From positions 62,001 to 126,000 of the forward strand of contig JACQZN010000015.1 in the NCBI GenBank assembly GCA_016213845.1: DNA of 64,000 nucleotides, given 5' to 3'. The position numbers and the translations under genes were made by a program. The stretch comes from Candidatus Wallbacteria bacterium (GTDB taxonomy: Bacteria > Muiribacteriota > UBA6191 > JACPRK01). Below are positions 41,187 to 49,533 of the stretch, piece by piece. The notes beneath the pieces were generated by a model that did no database searches, had not been told where the DNA came from, and worked only from the letters and a program-made list of their open reading frames with translations. Numbering within the stretch: position 1 is the stretch's first letter; every line of letters starts with the position of its first letter.

Positions 41187-42676
41187 CCCCACTCGTGCGA
41201 AACACCACTCTGATGCTGTCGCTCGCACTGGCGACGGCGGCCGGCGCTGCCGCTCAGACGCCCGCGACGCCAGCCTCGACGACAACGGTATCGGCGGCAC
41301 CGACCGCGGTGGCCACTGCGGAGCTGGTGACCAAGCTCGGCTCGTGCGCCGAGTGCCACGAGAAGGAGACCTCTACCTTCCTCGGCTCCATTCACGGGAT
41401 GAAGGGTGTCGCGTGCCACGATTGCCATGGTGGCGATCCGAACGAAATCGTCCAGGAAGACTCGATGTCACCGTCGAAGGGCTACGTGGGCCGGCCGGGC
41501 CGCGCCGACATCCCGGCCTTCTGCGCGAAGTGCCACGCAGACAAGAAGAAGATGGCACCGAGCGGATTGCCGACCAACCAGTACGAGCAGTACCGGGCCA
41601 GCTTCCACGGCAAGAAGGTGCTGGTCGAGGGCGACACGACGGCCGCGGTCTGTACGGACTGCCACGGAACCCACGACGTGCTTTCGAGCAAGGACCCGCG
41701 CGCCCGGACCCACCGCGCCAACGTGCCCGCAACTTGCGATCGCTGCCACGGCGACGATCTCAAGATGAACGTCTACGCCATCCCGACCGACCAGCACAAG
41801 AAGTGGAAGACCAGCTTCCACGGCAAGGCGGTGACGGAGAAGAAGGACCTGACGGCGGCCGTCTGCATTGACTGCCATGGCAAGCACGACATCGCCAATC
41901 CGGAGGACCCGCACAGCCGGGTCCATCACGCCAACGTCGTCAAGACCTGCTCACGATGTCACGCCGACGAGGCGCTCATGGAGCGGCACAACCTCTCCGC
42001 CCGCGCGCCCGCGGACTACCTCGAGGGCGTCCACGGCATCGCGCTCTTCAAGAAGGGCAACACGGCCGCCCCGGTCTGCGTGACGTGCCACGGTAGCCAC
42101 GGCGCGCTTCCACCCGGCGTCAAGAACGTGGCGATGGTCTGCGGCCGCTGCCACACCCGCAGCGAGGAGTTCTACAACCGCTCCATGCACCGCACCGTGA
42201 AGGGCTTCCGGGGCTGCATCGAGTGCCACGGCAACCACCGTATCGCGCAGCCCGGCTCGACGCTCTTCGTCAGCTCGTGCATCCGCTGCCATCCGGACGG
42301 CAGCCCCGCCAACCAGGCCGGCAAGGAGATCCGCGAATCGTTCGACAAGGCCTCCGAAAATCTGGACCTCGCCGCCCGGGAGCTGGAAGCCGCCCGCGGC
42401 TACGGCTTCGCCCTGACGAAGCTGGAAGAAGCTCTCAAGGAAGGCAACCAGGCCAAGATCGAAGTCGTGCCCGCGCTGCACACGCTCGACAAGCGCGAGG
42501 CCGAGCACTTCCGCACCAAGTCCCAGGAGACCCTGGAGCGCGTGCGCCACGGCGTCCAGGAGATCATCTTCCGCGTCCGCCTGCGCAGCGTCAGCCTGGG
42601 CGTCGTCCTCCTCGCCTTCCTCGGCGCCATCCTCCTCTTCCGCCTGCGCCTCGAGCGGCTGGAGCGCTCCGAGTAG
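41183..42676 (+). CDS. 11-haem cytochrome c with C-terminal membrane helix
   Basis: Starts at GTG 41183, overlapping the cytochrome b stop (GTGA), so it is coupled. A signal peptide (LMLSLALATAAGAAAQ) leads to 11 CxxCH motifs, beginning CAECH, CHDCH, CAKCH and ending CGRCH, CIECH, CIRCH. Several motifs sit in repeated blocks of the form FHGK...VCTDCHGTHD, like internally duplicated pentahaem cytochromes. A helix near the end (VVLLAFLGAILLFRLRL) anchors it. By position it takes the place of cytochrome c1. Its stop codon touches the left palindrome of the RAYT element, so insertion occurred exactly at the gene's end. Confidence 0.87.
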   Translation: MTPLVRNTTLMLSLALATAAGAAAQTPATPASTTTVSAAPTAVATAELVTKLGSCAECHEKETSTFLGSIHGMKGVACHDCHGGDPNEIVQEDSMSPSKGYVGRPGRADIPAFCAKCHADKKKMAPSGLPTNQYEQYRASFHGKKVLVEGDTTAAVCTDCHGTHDVLSSKDPRARTHRANVPATCDRCHGDDLKMNVYAIPTDQHKKWKTSFHGKAVTEKKDLTAAVCIDCHGKHDIANPEDPHSRVHHANVVKTCSRCHADEALMERHNLSARAPADYLEGVHGIALFKKGNTAAPVCVTCHGSHGALPPGVKNVAMVCGRCHTRSEEFYNRSMHRTVKGFRGCIECHGNHRIAQPGSTLFVSSCIRCHPDGSPANQAGKEIRESFDKASENLDLAARELEAARGYGFALTKLEEALKEGNQAKIEVVPALHTLDKREAEHFRTKSQETLERVRHGVQEIIFRVRLRSVSLGVVLLAFLGAILLFRLRLERLERSE

Positions 42677-43518
42677 AAAACCGGGGACACACGACCTATT
42701 TTTTCAAAATAGGTCGTGTGTCCCCGGTTTTCTCGGGCTTCGGTTTGAGACGATTTCACCACATTGGAGTCCCGAGGAGTGGGGGGGCGAGCTATCATCC
42801 CGGGCCATGGCTCGAATGGCTCGTATCGTCATCCCGGGGGTACCTCATCACGTCGTCCAGCGGGGCAATCGCAGGCAACGCACCTTCTTCAGTTCCGGGG
42901 ACAGACTTCTCTACCTGCAACTGCTGAAGCAGGGCGCACGGCAGTTCGGCGTAGATGTCTGGTCCTACTGCCTGATGGACAACCACGTGCATCTGGTTCT
43001 GGTTCCGCCGACGGAGAGCAGTCTCTCGGATTGCATGGGCTGGGTTCACTTCAACTACTCCCGCCGGGTCAACTCGCGCCAAGGCTGGACGGGCTTCCTC
43101 TGGCAGGGCCGTTACTTCAGCGCACCCGTCGGGGAGGACAAGGTGGCCGCCGTGGTGAGGTACGTCGAGCGAAACCCCGTGCGCGCAGGCATGGTCCCTC
43201 GGGCCGAGGACTTCGTATGGTCCAGCGCTGCGGCCCGAGTGGGAGGTAAGCCGGACCCGCTCCTCTCACGCTGCTGTCTCACCGACGAGATTCGCGACTG
43301 GTCGAGCTTCCTGCAATCCGAGGACTGCCGCCAGGCGAGCGCTGAGCTGCGAGCCCGCACGCGCACCGGTCGCCCCTTGGGCAGTCCCGAGTTCGTTGCC
43401 CAGCTCGAACTGCGCACAGGCCGTCGCCTGCTTCCGTCCCCACCCGGCCGCCCCAAGAAAGGGAAAACCAGGGACACACGACCTATTTTTTAAAATAGGT
43501 CGTGTGTCCCCGGTTTTC
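42676..43518 (+). mobile_element. RAYT transposase unit bounded by two long palindromes
   Basis: An 843-base unit: palindrome with perfect 27-base arms (42,676-42,702 and 42,706-42,732, 3-base loop), the transposase gene, and a near-identical palindrome (43,463-43,489 and 43,492-43,518, one mismatch). Both palindromes read GAAAACC...GGTTTTC at their ends. Gene plus REP-like hairpins is the recognised form of REP-associated tyrosine transposases. It lies between the convergent 11-haem and porin genes. Confidence 0.8.
42807..43493 (+). CDS. REP-associated tyrosine transposase (RAYT, IS200-like Y1)
   Basis: A 228-residue protein from ATG 42807. The family signature HHVVQRGNRRQ opens the protein. 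The HUH metal site is MDNHVHLVLVP near residue 60, and the catalytic tyrosine is in VVRYVERNPVRAGM near residue 115, so the enzyme seems intact. Y1 enzymes nick single-stranded DNA at hairpins and become covalently bound through the tyrosine; RAYTs are thought to move or maintain REP palindromes. The stop codon lies inside the loop of the downstream palindrome, so the last residues (TRDTRPIF) are coded by the repeat itself. Confidence 0.92.
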   Translation: MARMARIVIPGVPHHVVQRGNRRQRTFFSSGDRLLYLQLLKQGARQFGVDVWSYCLMDNHVHLVLVPPTESSLSDCMGWVHFNYSRRVNSRQGWTGFLWQGRYFSAPVGEDKVAAVVRYVERNPVRAGMVPRAEDFVWSSAAARVGGKPDPLLSRCCLTDEIRDWSSFLQSEDCRQASAELRARTRTGRPLGSPEFVAQLELRTGRRLLPSPPGRPKKGKTRDTRPIF

Positions 43519-43529
43519 GAGTCTTGGCC

Positions 43530-44966
43530 TTAGAACTTGCGGGTGACTTCTGCGTAGAAGTAGGAGGCGTCGTCGCCGGCGGGGTAGATGGCGGTGACGG
43601 TGTTGCCGCCGAAGGCGCGGGCGGCGTAGAGCGTGAGGTTCGTGTCGGCGTCCCACTTGAAGTCGAGTGCGGCGTCGAGAACGTTGGCGAGCTCGGTGCT
43701 ACCGCCGGAGGGGCGGCCGGCATAGCCGAAGGTCTCGCGCTGGAAGGCGCCGCCGCCCAGGTACCAGAGGTCGGCGGATTCGGCGAGGTCGAGCACGTGG
43801 TACTCGATGCGGGCGCCGGTCTTCTTGCTGGGCTTGAAGAGGAGCTGCGCGTAGAGGTCCTGCGTGTTCATCATGTTGTAGAAGGGGAAGCGAGCGTAGA
43901 TGCGCGGCGTGGGGAGGACCTGGAAGAAGGTCTCGTGGCGGCCGTCAGCGGCGCTCGTGTCGCCGGAGCTGGCGGTGTAGCCGGCGCGCAGCCACGGGTC
44001 GTGCTTGCCGCCGAAGTGGTGGCCGACCTCGGCGTCGAAGGCCCAGGCCTCGTGCTCGAGGGAGCCCCAGTCGCCAGTCTGGAAGACGCCCCAGGCGAGC
44101 AGGTCGAAGTCGCCGGCCTTGCGCATCCAGTCGCCGCCGAAGGTGTAGATCTCGACCGGGGTGCGGTCGATGGTCCGCGCGGCCAGCGGGCGGTTATCGG
44201 ACTTCAGCAGGGCGCGCTCGTCGGAGTAGCGCATCGCGAAGATGCGGCCGTCCTGGAGCTTGTCGCTGTCGCGGAAGGTGAGGCTCGTGTACTGGAGGTT
44301 GACGTCGTCGATCGGCTCGTTGGCGTCCAGGTCGAAGACGCCCTGGGTGGGGCGCGCGCCGACGACAGTGAAGAGCGTGTCGGGCCGGTCGATAGAGAAC
44401 TGGGCGCCATCGAAGCTGCGGCCGACGTGCGTGAAGCCGAAGGTGCCGATCAGGCGGTGCCCGATGCGCTCCTTCTTGAGCCAGTCGAGCGTGGCGTCGC
44501 CGGTCAGGCACTCCAGCCCGTCGACGAACTCGAAGCGGCCGACCTTCATCTTGCGGCCCTCGCGGCCCTTCATGGTGACGTGGGCTTGCTTCAGCAACAC
44601 GGAAAGATTCTGCCCGCCGTTGGCGGCGCGGTAGCTGCCGCCCTGGCCGAGCTGGCCCTGGGCGCCCGGAGCAACTGCGTCTTCCGGCAGCCCGAGCAGG
44701 GTCGGGATGGCGGCCTCCAGAGTCCAATCGTGCCTGGGTCCGGTCTTTGTGCCGGAGAGCCGGACGATGCTGCCGAAGAAGGTGTAGTCGTCTTCCTTGC
44801 CGGCACCTGGCGCGGCGGTGTCGAACCAGTCCCAGGCCTCGGCGCGAGCGCGCACGCTGCCATTGAAGACCCAGCCTTCGGGCTTCTTCTCGGCCGCGTC
44901 GGCGGCCAGGATCGGCGCAGCCAGCGCCAGAAAGAACAGAACCGGGATTGTCGTCTTGAACGACAT
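43530..44966 (-). CDS. Outer-membrane porin, alginate-export-like
   Basis: A 478-residue protein with a signal peptide (TTIPVLFFLALAAPILAA) and a beta-barrel pattern throughout, ending in the aromatic residue of AEVTRKF, as barrel proteins do. Blocks such as LLKQAHVTMKGREGRKMKVG, GRSFDGAQFSIDRP and VGARPTQGVFD resemble the alginate-export/AlgE-like porin family that is common beside nitrate-respiration genes. It follows the NapB-like gene by 92 bases in the same direction and could be the last gene of the Rieske/NapA operon, admitting substrate through the outer membrane. Substrate assignment is inference. Confidence 0.82.
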   Translation of the reverse strand: MSFKTTIPVLFFLALAAPILAADAAEKKPEGWVFNGSVRARAEAWDWFDTAAPGAGKEDDYTFFGSIVRLSGTKTGPRHDWTLEAAIPTLLGLPEDAVAPGAQGQLGQGGSYRAANGGQNLSVLLKQAHVTMKGREGRKMKVGRFEFVDGLECLTGDATLDWLKKERIGHRLIGTFGFTHVGRSFDGAQFSIDRPDTLFTVVGARPTQGVFDLDANEPIDDVNLQYTSLTFRDSDKLQDGRIFAMRYSDERALLKSDNRPLAARTIDRTPVEIYTFGGDWMRKAGDFDLLAWGVFQTGDWGSLEHEAWAFDAEVGHHFGGKHDPWLRAGYTASSGDTSAADGRHETFFQVLPTPRIYARFPFYNMMNTQDLYAQLLFKPSKKTGARIEYHVLDLAESADLWYLGGGAFQRETFGYAGRPSGGSTELANVLDAALDFKWDADTNLTLYAARAFGGNTVTAIYPAGDDASYFYAEVTRKF

Positions 44967-45058
44967 GGCGACCTCCTGTCGGATTCCGGAACCTTATCGG
45001 CCGGAGATGATGTGGGACTGGACCTGGAGAAAGGTCCGGCCGGCAGCGGTCGACCGCC

Positions 45059-45583
45059 CTACTGGACCTGCCTCTTGGCGTCGAGGGCGTGGCACTGCAG
45101 GCAGTTCGCCCTCTCAGGATGGCTGGTCCTTATAGCACTCGGGGTGCCTGGTCCGCCGTGACAAGAGACACAATTCTCGCGACCAAAGAGCGAATGTGGC
45201 ACAACGGGCGGCGCGCCGGGATACTGCCGGTGTGCGCCTCGGGTCAGCCCCAGTCCGGCAAGGGAGTTGGGGATGTCCTCCTGGTCCTCGGAGGCGCGCG
45301 GGACGTGGCATTGCTGGCAGGCCTCCCAGGTGGCGTGAGGCGTGATGGGTGCGGGCCGCGCATACCCCACGTCCAGACCGGTCTGGTGGCACTTGAGGCA
45401 GGCCCTGGCGTCCATCGGATCGAACCAGTGGGGGATGGTCGGCGGAGCGCCCTCGTAGGCGCGTCCGGCCTGCCTGAGCGTCAGGAACTCCTCTCTCGGC
45501 TCTCCGCCGGCGGACGGTGCCAATAAAAGAGTCAAAAGACCCGCCAGAGCAACAGAGGATGAGGTAATTGATTTGGGAGCCAT
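45059..45583 (-). CDS. Tetrahaem periplasmic cytochrome c, NapB-like
   Basis: A 174-residue protein with signal peptide (VALAGLLTLLLAPSAGGE) and four haem sites: CLKCH, CQQCH, CVSCH, CLQCH. The sequence has two repeats beginning GAPPTIPHWF and GAPPVVPHSLF, each followed by two haems; the PPxIPH motif is the hallmark of NapB, which normally has two haems. It therefore looks like an internally duplicated NapB. It begins 3 bases after the NapA stop, so the two are coupled. It would pass electrons to the nitrate reductase. AAGGTG precedes its ATG. Confidence 0.8.
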   Translation of the reverse strand: MAPKSITSSSVALAGLLTLLLAPSAGGEPREEFLTLRQAGRAYEGAPPTIPHWFDPMDARACLKCHQTGLDVGYARPAPITPHATWEACQQCHVPRASEDQEDIPNSLAGLGLTRGAHRQYPGAPPVVPHSLFGRENCVSCHGGPGTPSAIRTSHPERANCLQCHALDAKRQVQ

Positions 45584-45586
45584 GGT

Positions 45587-48160
45587 TCACACCTTCTCGA
45601 TGCGGACCGCGCACTTCTTGTAGTCGGGTTCCCGGCTGATCGGGCAGGTGGCGTCGAGCGTGACCTTGTTGATCAGCAGAGCCTCGTCGAAGAACGGAAC
45701 GAAGACGGAGCCCTTCTCGGGGATGGAGCGCTCTCGCAGCTTCACGGTGGCCTCGATAGCGCCGCGTCTGGAGACGATCTTTACCTTCTGGCCTGCGTTG
45801 ACACCGAGCTGGGAGGCGTCGTCGGGGTGGAGCTCGACGTAGGCCTTCTCGACGGCGCTGCCCAGCTCCGGAACGCGTCGCGTCATCGTTCCCGTGTGCC
45901 AGTGTTCCAGGACGCGGCCCGTGCAGAGCCAGAACGGGAAGTCCTTGTCGGGCGACTCGGCCGGCGGCTCGAAAGGCCGCGCCCAGACGACGGCGCGTCC
46001 GTCGGCCTTCTTGTTCTTGTAGAACTTGACGTCCTCGCCGGCCGGCACGTAGGGGTCCTCGCCGCCTTTGTACCGGTAGCGCGTCTCACGCCCGTCGACC
46101 ACCGGCCACCGCAGACCCCGGGTCTCCACGTAAGTCGCGTAGGGCGCCAGGTCCTTTCCGGTCCCCAGCGTGAACTTCCGGTACTCCTCGAAGAGCCACT
46201 CCTGGAGTGGTGTCTTGCCGGAGTCGAAAAGTCCTCCGTGTCCGAGCCTCTTGGCCACCTCGACGAACTGCCAGAGATCGTCCTTTGCCTCGCCGGGCGG
46301 GTCGACCAGCTTGTTCCACTGCTGCGTGCGCCGCTCGGTGTTGCCGAACATCCCGATCTTCTCGACCCAGAGGGCCGATGGGAGCACGACGCTGGCCAGC
46401 GCCGTCGTCTCGGTCGGATAGACGTCGCTGACGACCATGAACGCGTCGCCCGAGGCGAACGCCTTGCGATAGCGGTCCTGGTTGGGCAGGGTGACGAAGG
46501 GGTTCGTCGTGCTCACCCAGAGGAACTTGAGGTCGCCCCGGGCCAGCGCCCGGAACATCTCGACCGTGTCCATCCCTGGCTCCGCGGGGATCTTCTCTTC
46601 CTTCACGCCCCAGATCTCCGCGGCCTTCTTGCGGTGCTCGGGTTCCGTGACGACCATGTCCGCGGGCAGCCGGTTGGCGACGACGCCGACCTCGCGGACC
46701 GTGCCGCAAGCGCTGGGCTGACCCGTCAAGGACAGCGGGTTCGAGCCTTTCTTGCAGATCTTTCCGGTCAGCAAGTGCAGGTTGTAGATGAGGTTGTTCA
46801 TCCATGTTCCGCGCACGTGCTGGTTGACGCCCATGCACCAGAGGCTGACCACGCCCTTGTTCGGATCTCCGTAGCGATGGGCCAGGTCGATGACCGTGGC
46901 GGCCGGGACGCCCGAGAGCTGCTCGACCTTCTCGGGAGTGTAGTCGTCGAGGAACTTGACGTAGTCGTCGAAGGTGATCGGCTCGGGCTTGTCGGCGAAC
47001 TTGTACTTGTCCTCGAGGCCGTAGGTGAGGCCGGTCAGCCCCTTCTTGAAGACGACGTGTTTGTCTATGAAGGCGCGGTCGATCAGGTTCTCCTTCACCA
47101 GGACGTGCGCGATACCGTTGGCGAGCGCGAGATCGCTGCCCGGAGCGAAGGGGACGTACTTGTCGGCGAATCCCGAGGTGCGCGTGAAACGCGTGCCGAG
47201 ATCGAGGATCTGGACCCAGCTGGCGTTGCGGCGGCGCTCGAGAATGCGCGAGAAGAGCACGGGGTGCATCTCGGCCATGTTGTTGCCCCAGAGCACGAAG
47301 GTGTCGCCCAGCTCGAAGTCGTCGTAGCAACCCATCGGCTCGTCGGAGCCGAAGGTCGACATGAAGCCGGTGACGGCGCTGGCCATGCAGAGCCGCGCGT
47401 TGGCCTCGAGGTTGTTCGAGCCGAGCCCCAGGCGCATCAGCTTTGAGGCCGCATAGCCCTCGAAGACGGTCGACTGTCCGCTCAGGTACATGCCGACCGA
47501 CCTGGGCCCGTGGGTCTTCACGGCAAGGGAGAGCTTCTCCGCGATCAGATCGAGCGCCTTCTCCCAGGTGGTCGGGACCAGCTTCCCGTTTTCCCGGACG
47601 AGGGGCTGCGTCAGGCGGTCCTTTCCGTAGAGGATGCCGGGCAGGTGGTAGCCCTTGACGCAAAGCAACCCCTTGTTGACGGGGTTGGCGCGGTCGCCCT
47701 GGACGGCGGCGACCTTGCCCCCGGCCAATCCGACCATCACGCCGCATCCGGTGCCGCAGAAGCGGCAGACGGCCTTTTCCCAGCGGACGTCGTTTTCGTT
47801 GGGGCGCCACTCGTGGCCGGGCTTCGGGAAGGCCGAAGCGGAGCGGGTCGCGCCGAGCGCCAGGGTGGAGGCCGCAAGCGCCTCGAGGAACCCGCGGCGG
47901 GAAAGTCCGCCAGTATCGTCACTGGCAGTGCCGTCGCTTGCATAGGCCAGCTCGACGGAGGCGACTCCGGGCACGGCCTGCAGGCGCTCGAAGAGCCCAA
48001 GCTCCTCGGAGGGCACGCGGGCCTCGAGGACGACCGCCACCCGGTCGCCGCCGGCGCGCGTCACGACGATGCCACTCTCTGCTGCAAGCCTGGCAGCGAC
48101 CTCGCCCGACCGGCCCGGATGGGTCGACAGCAGCAGGCTGGAAATTCGCGATTGCGTCAT
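45587..48160 (-). CDS. napA: Periplasmic-type nitrate reductase with fused NapD domain (NapD-NapA)
   Basis: An 857-residue protein from ATG 48160 (GAGGTG just upstream). Residues 4-74 match the NapD chaperone (ISSLLLSTHPGRSGE, VAVVLEARVP, GVASVELAY). A Tat-like signal follows at 86-110 (LSRRGFLEALAASTLALG). Then NapA: 4Fe-4S cysteines 132, 135, 139 and 167 in CRFCGTGC...LLCVKG, and the molybdenum cysteine C258 in NARLCMASA followed by MSTFGSDEPMGCYDD. The rest fits the molybdopterin oxidoreductase fold with a C-terminal dinucleotide-binding domain (GRVLEHWHTGTMTRR). It reduces nitrate to nitrite. It has Cys, not Sec, at Mo. Putting the chaperone in front of its own Tat signal is unusual. Confidence 0.88.
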   Translation of the reverse strand: MTQSRISSLLLSTHPGRSGEVAARLAAESGIVVTRAGGDRVAVVLEARVPSEELGLFERLQAVPGVASVELAYASDGTASDDTGGLSRRGFLEALAASTLALGATRSASAFPKPGHEWRPNENDVRWEKAVCRFCGTGCGVMVGLAGGKVAAVQGDRANPVNKGLLCVKGYHLPGILYGKDRLTQPLVRENGKLVPTTWEKALDLIAEKLSLAVKTHGPRSVGMYLSGQSTVFEGYAASKLMRLGLGSNNLEANARLCMASAVTGFMSTFGSDEPMGCYDDFELGDTFVLWGNNMAEMHPVLFSRILERRRNASWVQILDLGTRFTRTSGFADKYVPFAPGSDLALANGIAHVLVKENLIDRAFIDKHVVFKKGLTGLTYGLEDKYKFADKPEPITFDDYVKFLDDYTPEKVEQLSGVPAATVIDLAHRYGDPNKGVVSLWCMGVNQHVRGTWMNNLIYNLHLLTGKICKKGSNPLSLTGQPSACGTVREVGVVANRLPADMVVTEPEHRKKAAEIWGVKEEKIPAEPGMDTVEMFRALARGDLKFLWVSTTNPFVTLPNQDRYRKAFASGDAFMVVSDVYPTETTALASVVLPSALWVEKIGMFGNTERRTQQWNKLVDPPGEAKDDLWQFVEVAKRLGHGGLFDSGKTPLQEWLFEEYRKFTLGTGKDLAPYATYVETRGLRWPVVDGRETRYRYKGGEDPYVPAGEDVKFYKNKKADGRAVVWARPFEPPAESPDKDFPFWLCTGRVLEHWHTGTMTRRVPELGSAVEKAYVELHPDDASQLGVNAGQKVKIVSRRGAIEATVKLRERSIPEKGSVFVPFFDEALLINKVTLDATCPISREPDYKKCAVRIEKV

Positions 48161-48189
48161 GGAATTCACCTCGCGCGGCAACGGGCGTG

Positions 48190-49533
48190 TCATTGCCCGT
48201 AGCGCTGTTTGTAGAACTGGATCTGCGACTCGACCTGTTCCTTGGTGAGACCCTTGAGCCAGGTGTGGTGTTGGCTCGAGCCGATGACTTTCTCGACCAG
48301 CGCCGCGTCCAGCTCCTTGGCCTCGGGGAGGAACTTGTTGTAGAAGTGCTTGGCGACTTCGTAGGCGCCGTGCCACTGGACGAAGTCGGGGCCCATCATC
48401 GCGGCGCCGTGGCGGCCGCGGCGGCCTTCGTGGTGCCAGAGCTCGTAGAAGGTCCACTCGATCGTCTCGTCGAAGGGAGTCTTCGTGAGCTTGTTGGCCG
48501 CCTTCAGTCCGTCCATGATCTCCTTGGCGGGCTTGGCGAACTTGTCGTTGTAGAGGTCGACGAAGCTGTCGAACTGCGTGAAGTAGTTCTTGGCCCATTG
48601 CTCGGAGTGGCAGTGGTTGCAGACGTCGAGCATGTTCTTGCGCTTGTCCTCCCACTTGTCGAGGCGAGTGCTGATGACGGGGCGCAGGGTCCAGGAGAGT
48701 CGGGTGCCGACGTCGTGGGTGACACCCTGGTTCTTGGTGGCGCTCATGTGGCAGGTGGCGCAGGTGGGCGCGGCCCAGTAGTCCTTGCCGGCGACCCAGG
48801 GCTGGGCGTTGAGGTTCATCTGGTTGCGGAAGGTGGCGAACCGCACGCCGTGCTTGGACTCGTTGTAGATCTCGATCTGCGGGTGGTCGGGCCCCATGTG
48901 GCACTTGCCGCAGGTCTCGGGGCTTCGGGCGATGGCGAGCGAGAAGTCGTGCCGGTAGTGGCAGGCGGCGCAGCTGCCCTTCGACTTGTCGGGGTTGATG
49001 CGCCCCATGCCGCCGTTGGGCCAGGTCGCCGGATCGAGCTTGCCGGTCGGCATCACCTTGATCTCGGAGCCATGGCACTGCTTGCAGCCGAGCGCCGCTG
49101 CCGGTCCGCCCTCGACGATCTCGCCGAGGAAGTTGTCGAGAGAGCCGATGAAACTGGCGGCGTCTGCATGACGGCTGCCCTGCTGCTCGTGGAACTCCTT
49201 GTTGTGGCAGCGGGAGCAGTCCTTCGGGCTGACGATGGTGGCGATCCGTCGGCCATGGTGCTCGAAGCCGTCGACATCGTCCTTGAGCGCCTCGTGGCAG
49301 GTGAAGCAGCCGACGCCCTTTTGCGCGTGGCGCGAGTCCTCCCACTGCCCTACGACCACGGGCGAGGTCACCTTGTGGCAGGTGACGCAATCGCGGCTGT
49401 CGGGCGGCACGGCAGGTGTGATGCGGTGACCCAGCCGCTGCTTGCCGCCTTCGACCCAGGCGACGATCAGGAGGCCCGCCAGGAAGAGCAGGGCGAGGAA
49501 ACCGACCAGGTATCGCTTCGCATCGAGTGTCAT
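48190..49533 (-). CDS. Octahaem cytochrome c, hydroxylamine oxidoreductase-like
   Basis: A 447-residue protein with an N-terminal membrane helix (FLALLFLAGLLIVAWV) and eight haem sites: CVTCH, CFTCH, CSRCH, CKQCH, CAACH, CGKCH, CATCH, CNHCH. The C-terminal block WHHEGRRGRHGAAMMGPDFV followed by QWHGAYEVAKHFY is the signature of the HAO family. I cannot identify the haem-crosslinking tyrosine by eye; where one might expect Tyr near this block there is Phe (PDF). Homologues without the crosslink act as reductases of nitrite or hydroxylamine, so ammonia formation from nitrite is the likely role. Lies between cytochrome b and NapDA in one operon; its ATG overlaps the cytochrome b stop. Confidence 0.85.
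   Translation of the reverse strand: MTLDAKRYLVGFLALLFLAGLLIVAWVEGGKQRLGHRITPAVPPDSRDCVTCHKVTSPVVVGQWEDSRHAQKGVGCFTCHEALKDDVDGFEHHGRRIATIVSPKDCSRCHNKEFHEQQGSRHADAASFIGSLDNFLGEIVEGGPAAALGCKQCHGSEIKVMPTGKLDPATWPNGGMGRINPDKSKGSCAACHYRHDFSLAIARSPETCGKCHMGPDHPQIEIYNESKHGVRFATFRNQMNLNAQPWVAGKDYWAAPTCATCHMSATKNQGVTHDVGTRLSWTLRPVISTRLDKWEDKRKNMLDVCNHCHSEQWAKNYFTQFDSFVDLYNDKFAKPAKEIMDGLKAANKLTKTPFDETIEWTFYELWHHEGRRGRHGAAMMGPDFVQWHGAYEVAKHFYNKFLPEAKELDAALVEKVIGSSQHHTWLKGLTKEQVESQIQFYKQRYGQ

Noticed and set aside
42671-43522. GAGT on both sides of the RAYT unit as a target-site duplication
   Set aside because: The copies are not in register (GAGTA against GAGTC), and Y1 transposases do not make duplications.
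48161-49390. Upstream extension of the NapD-NapA frame to 49,390
   Set aside because: It shadows the octahaem cytochrome in another frame; ATG 48160 has a good ribosome site and starts NapD.
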